Below, piece by piece: positions 1 through 9,327 of a stretch of 35,694 nucleotides of DNA. The stretch is taken from positions 1 to 35,694 of the forward strand of contig WYBB01000103.1 in NCBI GenBank assembly GCA_011526585.1. Direction: 5' to 3'. Numbering within the stretch: position 1 is the first letter of the stretch; each line of letters opens with the position of its first letter. A program made the position numbers and the translations under genes. The notes under the pieces were generated by a model. The model had not been told where the DNA came from. It saw only the letters and a list, made by a program, of their open reading frames with translations, and made no database searches. The DNA comes from Deltaproteobacteria bacterium (lineage in GTDB: Bacteria; Myxococcota_A; UBA9042; PHBI01).

Positions 1-65
1 ATGTACATCACCTTCACGTCCGAAGTAGAATCCATCTCCCGAGCCGTCCAGAACACCGTTCGCAT
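1..65 (-). CDS. 5' end of an unidentified gene running off the left edge
   Basis: Read on the minus strand, an ATG at 65-63 follows a strong Shine-Dalgarno AGGAGG (plus-strand 71-76) with 5 nt spacing. The frame stays open to the window edge. The first residues are MRTVFWTAREMDSTSDVKV, and most third positions are G or C. I do not recognise the protein from 21 residues. It points the same way as the pseudouridine synthase and rnpB. The plus strand over 1-90 also encodes an open frame ending in TGA at 88-90, and because both frames share wobble positions codon bias cannot separate them. The SD site favours the minus strand. Confidence 0.45.
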   Translation of the reverse strand, partial: MRTVFWTAREMDSTSDVKVMY

Positions 66-164
66 GGCACCCTCCTGGTTAGAAGAGTGAGGATGCCAGG
101 ACGGCTCGGTCTTCATAGGATCTACGATCGATGTCGGCCCTTGTGGTCGCCTGCTGGCACCGAT

Positions 165-1127
165 TCAAGAGCGGCGCAGGGACTCGATGGCGGCCTTGAA
201 GTCATCGGGCAGGCGACAGACGAGCTCGATCTTCTTGCCGGTCGTCGGGTGGGTGAAGGTGATGCGCTCGGCGTGGAGCATGTGGCGCGTCACCGCGACC
301 GGGTCCTTGCGGTCGCCGTAGCGGGTGTCGCCGAGGAGCGGGTGGCCGAGCTCGGCCATGTGGATGCGGATCTGGTGGTGGCGGCCGGTCTCGGGGCGGA
401 CCTCGACCAGCGCGCCCCAGTAGCCGACCTTGTCGACGACGCGCCAGCGGGTGATCGCCTCCTTGGCGCCAGCGCCCGAGCCCGAGCGCCAACGCTCGAT
501 GCCGGTGCCGCCGCCGACCTTGACGAAGAAGCTCTTGTGCGTGCCCTCGGCGCGGGGTTGGCCGCGCACGAGCGCGAGGTAACGCTTGTCGACGGCGTGC
601 GCCTTGAAGGCCTCCTCGAGCGCGGCGCGTACGGTCGGGTTCTTCGCGAAGATCACGAGGCCCGAGGTGTCGGCGTCGATGCGGTGCACCGGCTCGGCCG
701 TGGGCACGACCTCCTGGACGAGCGCGCTCAGGTGCGCGCCCTTCTTGCCGTCGGCCTGCACGACCATGAGGCCGGGGGGCTTGTCGTAGACGAGCAGATC
801 GTCGTCCTCGTAGACGACGCGGGCGCGGTCGAAGGCCTGGCGACGCCTGGCCGGGCGTGCGGGCAGCGCGAGCTCGACGACGTCGCCCGCCTCGAGCACG
901 CGTGAGCCGAAGGTCTCGAGGCGCCCGTTGATGTGGCAGCGCCCCTCCTCGAGGAGGCGCTTGGCCTCACGCCCGGACAGGGCGCCACCGGCCTCCATGA
1001 CGACGAAGCGCGCGAGCGTCATGCCCGCCTCGTGCTTGACGACGTGCGCGTTGCCGCCGGGCTTCTTCGGCGGCGGAGCGCGCCGCCTGGCGGTCGGGCG
1101 CGGCGTCTTCTTCGGGGGGCGGGGCAT
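165..1127 (-). CDS. RluA-family RNA pseudouridine synthase with S4 domain
   Basis: This 320-residue enzyme isomerises uridine to pseudouridine in rRNA or tRNA. A basic, Pro-rich N-terminal tail (1-27) precedes an S4-like RNA-binding domain (about 33-88) and the RluA catalytic domain (about 100-310). The catalytic motif HRIDADTSG is at 148-156, with D151 as the expected nucleophile. The start is the ATG at 1127. The frame stays open upstream to 1346, but that stretch is low-complexity Pro/Arg and runs into rnpB. No Shine-Dalgarno is visible: the mRNA just upstream is a long pyrimidine tract. The gene follows rnpB on the same strand. The target uridine (RluC, RluD or TruC type) cannot be told from sequence alone. 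Confidence 0.9.
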   Translation of the reverse strand: MPRPPKKTPRPTARRRAPPPKKPGGNAHVVKHEAGMTLARFVVMEAGGALSGREAKRLLEEGRCHINGRLETFGSRVLEAGDVVELALPARPARRRQAFDRARVVYEDDDLLVYDKPPGLMVVQADGKKGAHLSALVQEVVPTAEPVHRIDADTSGLVIFAKNPTVRAALEEAFKAHAVDKRYLALVRGQPRAEGTHKSFFVKVGGGTGIERWRSGSGAGAKEAITRWRVVDKVGYWGALVEVRPETGRHHQIRIHMAELGHPLLGDTRYGDRKDPVAVTRHMLHAERITFTHPTTGKKIELVCRLPDDFKAAIESLRRS

Positions 1128-1202
1128 CGCTTGCGGAGCTCGGGGGCGCGGGAGAGGGAGAGGGGGAGAGAGGGAGCGGGAGCGGTCACGAGTGGGGAAT
1201 CG

Positions 1203-1239
1203 CGAGGGCCGCGCGTAGGGGCGGCCCTCGTGGCCGCCC
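1203..1239 (-). terminator. two overlapping hairpins between rnpB and the pseudouridine synthase gene
   Basis: Two perfect inverted repeats share bases. CGAGGGCCGC (1203-1212) pairs with GCGGCCCTCG (1221-1230), a 10-bp stem. GGGCGGCC (1219-1226) pairs with GGCCGCCC (1232-1239), an 8-bp stem with a 5-nt loop. They cannot form together. They sit 37-73 nt past the mature 3' end of rnpB on the minus strand. No U tract follows either stem, so rho-independent termination is uncertain. A processing or attenuation structure is equally possible. Confidence 0.45.
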
Positions 1240-1275
1240 GGAAGCACGATCCGGCGCGGGCACGGGGTTGGGAGG

Positions 1276-1735
1276 GTGCAGGGCGAGAGACCTGTAAGCC
1301 GAGTTTTGTCCCGGTCCGTCGTCGCCTCGGGGCCGGTGATGGTCATTCATCTGGGCGACGCATTGCTGCGCCGCTCGAGCGATACACCCGCGGGGACTCG
1401 GGCGGGCCACCCGAGGACCGCGCCGCCGTGGAGACCACGACGACCCGACCCAGCCCCGCGTTCGATCTTGCTCCAGGTGGGGTTTACCGGCCCCCCATGT
1501 CACCATGGGCGGCCCGTGAGCTCTTACCTCACGCTTTCACCCTGACCTCCGAGGCCCGAAGGCCGGGAGGCGGTCTGCTCTCTGTGGCACTTTCCCTGAG
1601 GTCACCCTCGCTGGACGTTATCCAGCACCATCGCCCTACGGAGCTCGGACTTTCCTCCCGCTCCTCCGCGCCCGAACCGACCGGAGCCGGCCCGCGCGCG
1701 GCCGGCGAGCGACCATCCGTTCACTCGCCCTGCAC
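1276..1735 (-). ncRNA. rnpB: RNase P RNA, bacterial class A
   Basis: This is the catalytic RNA that removes 5' leaders from pre-tRNAs. Read on the minus strand, it contains the hallmark GAGGAAAGUCCGAGCUCC (around 1640-1657), then AGGGAAAGUGCCACAGAGA, then AGGGUGAAAGCGUGAGG and the GUAAGAGCUCAC block. Near the 3' end is ACAAAACUCGGCUUACAGG (around 1292-1310), the P4-forming partner. The ends are set by a perfect 12-bp P1 helix, GTGCAGGGCGAG (minus 1735-1724) with CTCGCCCTGCAC (minus 1287-1276). The length of about 460 nt exceeds the 377 nt of E. coli. The extra length appears to lie in the GC-rich middle, probably P12. Class A is inferred from the conserved core. Confidence 0.95.
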
Positions 1736-1744
1736 CACGCCGCC

Positions 1745-1771
1745 ATTAGCAACCGCGCCGGCCCCGGTCAA
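1745..1771 (-). promoter_or_regulatory. sigma-70-type promoter of rnpB
   Basis: On the minus strand a -35 of TTGACC (plus 1766-1771, 5 of 6 matches) is followed after 15 nt by a -10 of GCTAAT (plus 1745-1750, 4 of 6). Transcription would start about 7 nt further on, near 1738, which agrees with the 5' end at about 1735 set independently by the P1 helix. The 15-nt spacer is short, so the -10 could be shifted by a base or two. Confidence 0.6.
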
Positions 1772-1950
1772 CGACCGTCGACGACGCTTGCGAGCACGGG
1801 CACGGGCGGGCTGGGAAAAATGACGACCGAAAGGTCCTCGTTCTTTGTCGGCGCGGCGAGCCGTGGCAGAAGCGCGCCTCATCGTCATGTTTGGGCGCAA
1901 GGCCGAGGGGCGCGGACGGTTGGGTCCCGGGCGCGGCGCGACGTGGTCCT

Positions 1951-1979
1951 TATGGACGGGTCCCGCTCGGTGTTATAGA
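1951..1979 (+). promoter_or_regulatory. possible promoter ahead of the MbcA/ParS-like gene
   Basis: TATAGA at 1974-1979 is the only good -10-like hexamer in the 1772-2013 spacer. It has a poor -35 (TATGGA, 1951-1956) with 17-nt spacing. It would give a leader of about 28 nt before the ATG at 2014. Nothing else recognisable is in this spacer. Confidence 0.25.
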
Positions 1980-2013
1980 GCGCGGGTCGCTTGCACGGAG
2001 CGAGGAGGGGACC

Positions 2014-2463
2014 ATGCCGCCGAAAAAGTCCGGCCCGATGACCTGGGATGACTTCACCGCGCGCCTCAAGGAGATCTACTGGCCGAGCCTCGCGCCCGAG
2101 GCGCGGGAGCTCTCGCGGCCGCTGCGCGAGGGCGAGAGCGAGCAGGTCGTGCCCGACGACGTCTGGCAGGCGGCGATCACGGTGTTCCCCGATCCCGAGG
2201 GCTGGCTGCACAACCCGGTGCCGCAGCTCAAGGGCAAGACGCCGCTCGAGGTGCTGGCCAGGGGCAAGGCGACCTCGCCGGAGGCGGCCGCGACCGCCGC
2301 GAATGACGTGCGCTCCATCATCATGGGGGTCGCCGACTTCTTCCTGCCCGAGCCCGACGAGGTCGTTCCGTGGTCGGAGCTCGAGGCCGCCGAGCGCGAG
2401 GCCGAGGCCGAGGCCGAAGCCGAAGCGCGCGCCGGCGCGGCAGGCTCGAACGAGGCCGGTTGA
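2014..2463 (+). CDS. MbcA/ParS-like (DUF2384-type) domain protein
   Basis: A 149-residue soluble protein. Residues about 65-118 carry a WLHNPVPQL segment followed by GKTPLEVLARG. This resembles the C-terminal toxin-binding domain of MbcA/ParS/Xre antitoxins, whose usual form is W-L-x-x-P-N-x-x-L-x-G-x-x-P-x-x-L. The C-terminus is a Glu/Ala-rich helix. The ATG at 2014 has an excellent SD, GAGGAGGGG, at 2002-2010. The stop overlaps the TTG start of the receiver-domain gene, so the two are probably co-translated. No RES or other toxin gene is adjacent, which argues against a conventional toxin-antitoxin pair. The domain match is by eye and its function here is unknown. Confidence 0.7.
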   Translation: MPPKKSGPMTWDDFTARLKEIYWPSLAPEARELSRPLREGESEQVVPDDVWQAAITVFPDPEGWLHNPVPQLKGKTPLEVLARGKATSPEAAATAANDVRSIIMGVADFFLPEPDEVVPWSELEAAEREAEAEAEAEARAGAAGSNEAG

Positions 2464-3545
2464 GCGCGGCGCTGCAGAGCGCGGCCCGCGAGCTGCGGAT
2501 CCTGGTGGCCGAGCCGTCGCGCACGCTGGCGTCGCTCATCCGCGCCGCGCTGGCCGAGCTCGGCGCCGAGATCGAGCTGGCGCCCGATGGGGCTCAGGCC
2601 CTGCAGCTCGCCCGCCAGCGCACGCCCGATCTGCTCATCGCCGACCAGGGGCTGCCGGGGCTCGACGGCTACGCGCTGGCGCACGCGCTCAAGCAGCTGG
2701 CGGGCTCGAGGCAGGTGACCACGCTCCTGCTCGTGCCGGAGTACGCGACGCCCGATCCCGAGCGCCTGGCCTACGTCGGGATTCAGGACGTGCTGGCCAA
2801 ACCCTTCGAGCGCGCCGTCCTGCTCGAGCGCGCGCGCAGCCTGCTCGGCTTGCCCGATCGCGCGCCGCTGGGCTATCGGGCCGGGCACGAGCTCGCGCCC
2901 GCGCCGGGGCCGCTGGCCGGCGGGGTGGGCGCCCCTGCTTCCGCGCAATATCGCCGCCCGGAGGAGCCGCCTTCGCCAGAGCGCGCGCGCGCGACGCCCG
3001 ATCCAGCTTCGCCTTTCGCGGGGCGGGCGTCCGAGGCGACGGCGCTGGCGGAGATCGAGGAGCGCCTGGGCGCGCGGCTCGGGACGCTGGTCAACGAGCG
3101 GCTGCCGGCGCTGATCGACGGGGCGCTGGCGCGGCTCCTGCCGACGACGGTCCTGGCGGTGACCGAGCGGGTCGTCGCCGAGCGCGTGCCGGCGGCGGTC
3201 GATGGAGCGGCCCAGCGGGCGCTGGCCGAGGTGGCCACGCCGACGCGCATCGACAAGGTCGTGTCCGAGGTGGCGAGCCTGTCGGTCGAGCGCGCGGTCG
3301 AGCAGGGGCTGGAGCCGCTGGTCGCGGCCGCGGTCGACGCCGCGGTCGGGCGGTCGGTCGCGGAGGCGGCCAAGGAGATCCGGGCGCGCGTCGAGGGCGA
3401 GCTCCTCGCGCGGCTCGATCGCTTCGTGAAGGACGAGCTCACCGTGCGCCTCAACGCGCACGCCGAGCAGATCGTGTGGAAGGTGGTGCCGGCGATCGCC
3501 GAGGACCTGGTCAAGGAAGAGATCAAGAGGCTCACCGCCGAGTGA
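2460..3545 (+). CDS. receiver-domain protein with amphipathic C-terminal region
   Basis: A 361-residue protein. Residues about 11-127 form a CheY-like receiver with likely phosphoacceptor D62 (in LLIADQGLPG) and the conserved lysine K114 (in LAKPFER). The acidic pair near the first strand is reduced to one Glu (AEPS), and the usual Thr/Ser is not obvious. After a Pro/Ala linker (about 130-185) come long amphipathic helices rich in Val, Ala and Glu, ending VVPAIAEDLVKEEIKRL. This resembles the tail found on several myxobacterial receiver proteins and suggests oligomerisation or partner docking rather than DNA binding. The start is taken as the TTG at 2460, which overlaps the upstream TGA and places the first strand normally. 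No histidine kinase is adjacent. Confidence 0.8.
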   Translation: MSAALQSAARELRILVAEPSRTLASLIRAALAELGAEIELAPDGAQALQLARQRTPDLLIADQGLPGLDGYALAHALKQLAGSRQVTTLLLVPEYATPDPERLAYVGIQDVLAKPFERAVLLERARSLLGLPDRAPLGYRAGHELAPAPGPLAGGVGAPASAQYRRPEEPPSPERARATPDPASPFAGRASEATALAEIEERLGARLGTLVNERLPALIDGALARLLPTTVLAVTERVVAERVPAAVDGAAQRALAEVATPTRIDKVVSEVASLSVERAVEQGLEPLVAAAVDAAVGRSVAEAAKEIRARVEGELLARLDRFVKDELTVRLNAHAEQIVWKVVPAIAEDLVKEEIKRLTAE

Positions 3546-3569
3546 GCCTTTTCGGGAGCCGAATCAGAG

Positions 3570-6233
<2,664 letters not shown>

Positions 6234-6261
6234 GCGAGGCGAGGTGCGAGGGGAGGGACAG

Positions 6262-8106
6262 ATGAGCAGGAGTCGAATGGGGCGAATGGGTCGGTGGGGC
6301 GGCTCGGCGAGCGCGCTGGCCATGGCGGCGACCTGGGCGCTCTTCGCATGCGCGGACGAGGGCGCGATCCGCGATCGCATCGACGGGCTCGAGGTCTCCG
6401 CCGATGCCGGCGTGGACGCGGTCGGCGACGGCATCAGCGGTGACACCGGCTCGATCCCCGACAGCCAGGTTGGGTCGGACGGCACGGCGCAGGACGGGAC
6501 CGTCGGCGATACGGTGGCGCCCGGCGATGGGGGCGGCGAGGTCGGCCCGCCCGCGGACACGACGAGCGGTGACACGGGGCTCGACGGGGGCGACGGCACG
6601 ATCGGGCCGGACGCGCCGATCGTCGAGTGGGACGTCGATCCCAACGCGGTGTGGGCGCTCGGGCGACCGATCGGGGTGAGCGGCAGCGAGGGCGTTGCGG
6701 AGATCGCGGCGCCGATCGCGACGAACGGCGGGCGTCATCGCGCGCTCGTGCCGGTGCGCGTCGGGGGCGGCAACGTCGTCGTCGACGGGCGCAGCTTCGC
6801 GGCACCGGACACGGGGGCGCACGCGGCGATCGTGGCGCTCGGCGGAGAGCTCCAGGCGCCGGTGGTGACGACGGTGGTCTACCTCGATGGGCCGCTCGCG
6901 CGCGCGGAGCGGCCGGCGATCGCGGTGTGCGAGGGGTGGGTCTACGCGACCATCAACGAGCAGGACGGCAGCGCGGCGCGCTTCGTGCGGCTCGACGCGA
7001 GCCTCGAGGCGATCGACGTGGCGACGCTCACGGCGGTGCCCGGGCTCGGTCACGGCGTGAAGCTCGGGGCGCCGGTCTGCGGCGGGCCCGGCGTGGTGGC
7101 GACGCTCGACGCGATCGGCGGCGCGGCCTTCACGGCGCCCAACGGCAACAAGGCCGAGTTCCTGGCGAGCCAGACCGAGAACAAGTCGCTCATCTTGAAC
7201 GGCACGCGCATCTTCGCCGAGAACGCGGCGCAGGTCGTCTCGGCGACCGGCATGCGCATCCTCCACCTGCTCGCGGGGGTCGACCAGAACCTCTTCTACG
7301 TGGGCGAGGCGACGATCCAGCGGCAGATCGGCGACACGACCCTGGTGCCGGGCGATCAGCTCATCTACATCCACGACTACGCGGTCGGCTCCGGCGGCAG
7401 CATCGCGAGCCAGGCCTGGTTCGGGCGCGAGGACATCACACGCGTCGCCGCGGCGCGCGACGGGCGCTTCGCGGTCGTCTGGGTCGACGTCACGCCCGGG
7501 CCCACGCCGGCCGATCCCGAGACGCTCGAGGTCGTGGTCTCCGTCTTCGAGGCCGACGGGGCGCGCGCGTGGAACAAGCGCTCGGCGGCCTGGGCGATCG
7601 ATCGGATCGCCTTCGACGCGGTCGGGGATCTGAGGATCGCCGGGCGCTTCCGGAGCCTCGAGGTGATCGGCGTCGCGACCGCGCCCCAGGGCCCCGAGGA
7701 CGCGTTCCTCGCGACGCTCTCCGGGGCGGACGGCGAGCGCCTGCGCTTCGTCACCCACGGCCAGAGCGACGTCGCCGCGGCGATCGTGAGCCCGATCTTC
7801 GGGGCGCCGCCGGGCGCCGGCTGTGGCGCCTCGGGTGTCCTGGACGCGGTCTTCGTCGCCACGGGGGCGACCCGGATCGGCATCGGGGTGAGCCCGGCCG
7901 GAGGCGGCGCACGCTGCACGACCCAGCCGGTGCAGGGCGGCGGCGCGCCGCTGATGATGGCGCTGTCCATGCAGGCGGCGACGGGCGACGCGATCGACTT
8001 CTGGCTGGCGCTGGCGGACGCGACGCTGGACACGGGGATCGGTGAGCCCTGGCCCGCCGGCGTGCACGTCGGGCCGGTGCGCGCGCGCTTCTCGAGCCCG
8101 TGGTGA
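6262..8106 (+). CDS. large outer-surface lipoprotein of unknown function
   Basis: A 614-residue exported lipoprotein. A basic N-region and hydrophobic core end in the lipobox LFAC, with C30 the predicted lipidated residue. A linker rich in Asp, Gly and Thr (about 43-118, many GDT and DGG units) leads to a roughly 490-residue domain. That domain consists of short strands typical of beta-propellers, such as FVRLDASLEAIDV and DRIAFDAVGDLRIAGRF, resembling the beta-propeller-like lipoproteins of myxobacteria. I cannot assign a function. The ATG at 6262 is chosen for its SD GGGAGGG (6251-6257); a GTG at 6244 is in frame but lacks one. It lies 28 nt after valS and 13 nt before a glycosyltransferase. 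It contains NKS and NGT sequons. Confidence 0.8.
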   Translation: MSRSRMGRMGRWGGSASALAMAATWALFACADEGAIRDRIDGLEVSADAGVDAVGDGISGDTGSIPDSQVGSDGTAQDGTVGDTVAPGDGGGEVGPPADTTSGDTGLDGGDGTIGPDAPIVEWDVDPNAVWALGRPIGVSGSEGVAEIAAPIATNGGRHRALVPVRVGGGNVVVDGRSFAAPDTGAHAAIVALGGELQAPVVTTVVYLDGPLARAERPAIAVCEGWVYATINEQDGSAARFVRLDASLEAIDVATLTAVPGLGHGVKLGAPVCGGPGVVATLDAIGGAAFTAPNGNKAEFLASQTENKSLILNGTRIFAENAAQVVSATGMRILHLLAGVDQNLFYVGEATIQRQIGDTTLVPGDQLIYIHDYAVGSGGSIASQAWFGREDITRVAAARDGRFAVVWVDVTPGPTPADPETLEVVVSVFEADGARAWNKRSAAWAIDRIAFDAVGDLRIAGRFRSLEVIGVATAPQGPEDAFLATLSGADGERLRFVTHGQSDVAAAIVSPIFGAPPGAGCGASGVLDAVFVATGATRIGIGVSPAGGGARCTTQPVQGGGAPLMMALSMQAATGDAIDFWLALADATLDTGIGEPWPAGVHVGPVRARFSSPW

Positions 8107-8119
8107 CGAGGTGGCAGAG

Positions 8120-9313
8120 GTGAAGCAGACGAGCCACGAGAGCCGGCCGCGCGCGCTGCTGATGCAGCCCTCGGTGCAGCCCCCCGGTGGTGGCAACGGG
8201 GTCGCGGCGTGGATGATCCAGGCGCTGCACGCGCGCTTCGACCTGACGGTGCTCACGCTCGAGCCGCTCGACGTGGAGCCGATCAATCGCTTCTACGGGA
8301 CGAGCATCGACCCGTCGCGGCTGACGAACCTGCGAGCGATGCCGCGCCTCTATCCGCTGCTCAAGCGGGCGAAGGCGCCGCTGGCGTTGATGAAGTCGAG
8401 CCTCCTGATGCGTGCCCTGCACGGCATGGCGACGCCCTACGATCTCGTGCTCACCGCGAACAACGAGGCCGATCTGCACCGCCCCGGGATCCAGTACGTG
8501 CACTACCCGACCTACATCCGCCCGCGGCCGGACGTCGACCAGCGCTCCTATCACGACGAGCGCGTGATGCGCCTCTACTACGCCCTGTGCGATCGCATCG
8601 CGGCCGCGAGTCGCGACGGGATCAAGCGCAACCTGACGCTGGTCAACTCCGACTGGACGGGGCGCCTCATGCGGGGCTGGTACGACGGGCACCCGACGGT
8701 GACGCTCTACCCGCCGGTCGCCGGGGACTTCCCGGACGTGCCCTGGGAGGCGCGCGCGCCGGGCTTCGTCTGCGTCGGGCGCATCGCGCCGGAGAAGAAC
8801 ATCGAGCGCATCATCGAGATCCTGGCGGCGGTGCGCGAGCGCTTCCCGGAGGTGCGCCTGCATCTCGTCGGTACGGCGGGCAGCGACGCATACTCGCAAC
8901 GGGTCCTGCGCCGGGTCGAGCACGAGCGCGCGTGGGTCACCCTCTACGAGAACATCCCGCGCGACGAGCTGGTGCGGCTGGTCGCGAGCCAGCGCTTCGG
9001 GATCCACGGCATGGACGAAGAGCACTTCGGCATGGCCGTCGCCGAGATGGTGCGTGCCGGCTGCGTCGTATGGGTGCCGGACGGCGGGGGCCAGATCGAG
9101 ATCGTCGCCGCCGATCCGCGCCTGCGCTACCGCAGCGTCGACGAGGCCGTCGCCAGGATCACGCGCGCGCTCGAGGACGACCTCCACGCTCAGGAGCTGC
9201 GCGCCACGCTCGTGCCGCAGCGCGAGCGCTTCACCGAGCGCGAGTTCGTGCGCCGCTTCGACGCGATCATCGATCGCTTCCTCGCCGCCGGCGGTGCACC
9301 CGTCACGTCGTAG
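8120..9313 (+). CDS. GT4-family glycosyltransferase, ALG11-like
   Basis: A 397-residue GT-B enzyme that would transfer a nucleotide-activated sugar to a cytoplasmic lipid-linked acceptor. The N-domain has a glycine-rich loop (PPGGGNGVAAWM), then VNSDWTG. The C-domain has VGRIAPEKNIERI and the segment HGMDEEHFGMAVAEMVRAG, the E-x7-E region of GT4. Its wording, followed by a Gly-rich GGGQIEIV loop, resembles ALG11-type mannosyltransferases of N-glycan assembly. The start is uncertain. GTG at 8120 has GAGG 8 nt upstream (8108-8111), and GTG at 8111 is an alternative. It sits 13 nt after the lipoprotein and 14 nt before the MurG-family gene, so all three are probably one operon. Sugar donor and acceptor are unknown. 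Confidence 0.88.
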   Translation: MKQTSHESRPRALLMQPSVQPPGGGNGVAAWMIQALHARFDLTVLTLEPLDVEPINRFYGTSIDPSRLTNLRAMPRLYPLLKRAKAPLALMKSSLLMRALHGMATPYDLVLTANNEADLHRPGIQYVHYPTYIRPRPDVDQRSYHDERVMRLYYALCDRIAAASRDGIKRNLTLVNSDWTGRLMRGWYDGHPTVTLYPPVAGDFPDVPWEARAPGFVCVGRIAPEKNIERIIEILAAVRERFPEVRLHLVGTAGSDAYSQRVLRRVEHERAWVTLYENIPRDELVRLVASQRFGIHGMDEEHFGMAVAEMVRAGCVVWVPDGGGQIEIVAADPRLRYRSVDEAVARITRALEDDLHAQELRATLVPQRERFTEREFVRRFDAIIDRFLAAGGAPVTS

Positions 9314-9327
9314 TCACCCCAATCGTC

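Noticed and set aside
41..107. Inverted repeat GAGCCGTCC / GGACGGCTC
   Set aside because: Nine bases over a 49-nt gap at the start of a coding region, likely chance in GC-rich DNA.
1823..1834. GACC-GAAA-GGTC tetraloop hairpin
   Set aside because: Only a 4-bp stem with no conserved context. Not enough to call an RNA element.
2014..2463. A toxin-antitoxin system
   Set aside because: Only an antitoxin-like domain is present. No RES-type or other toxin gene is next to it.
6388..6615. Tandem DNA repeat in the lipoprotein linker
   Set aside because: The units are irregular in DNA. This is protein low complexity (Asp/Gly/Thr), not a tandem repeat array.
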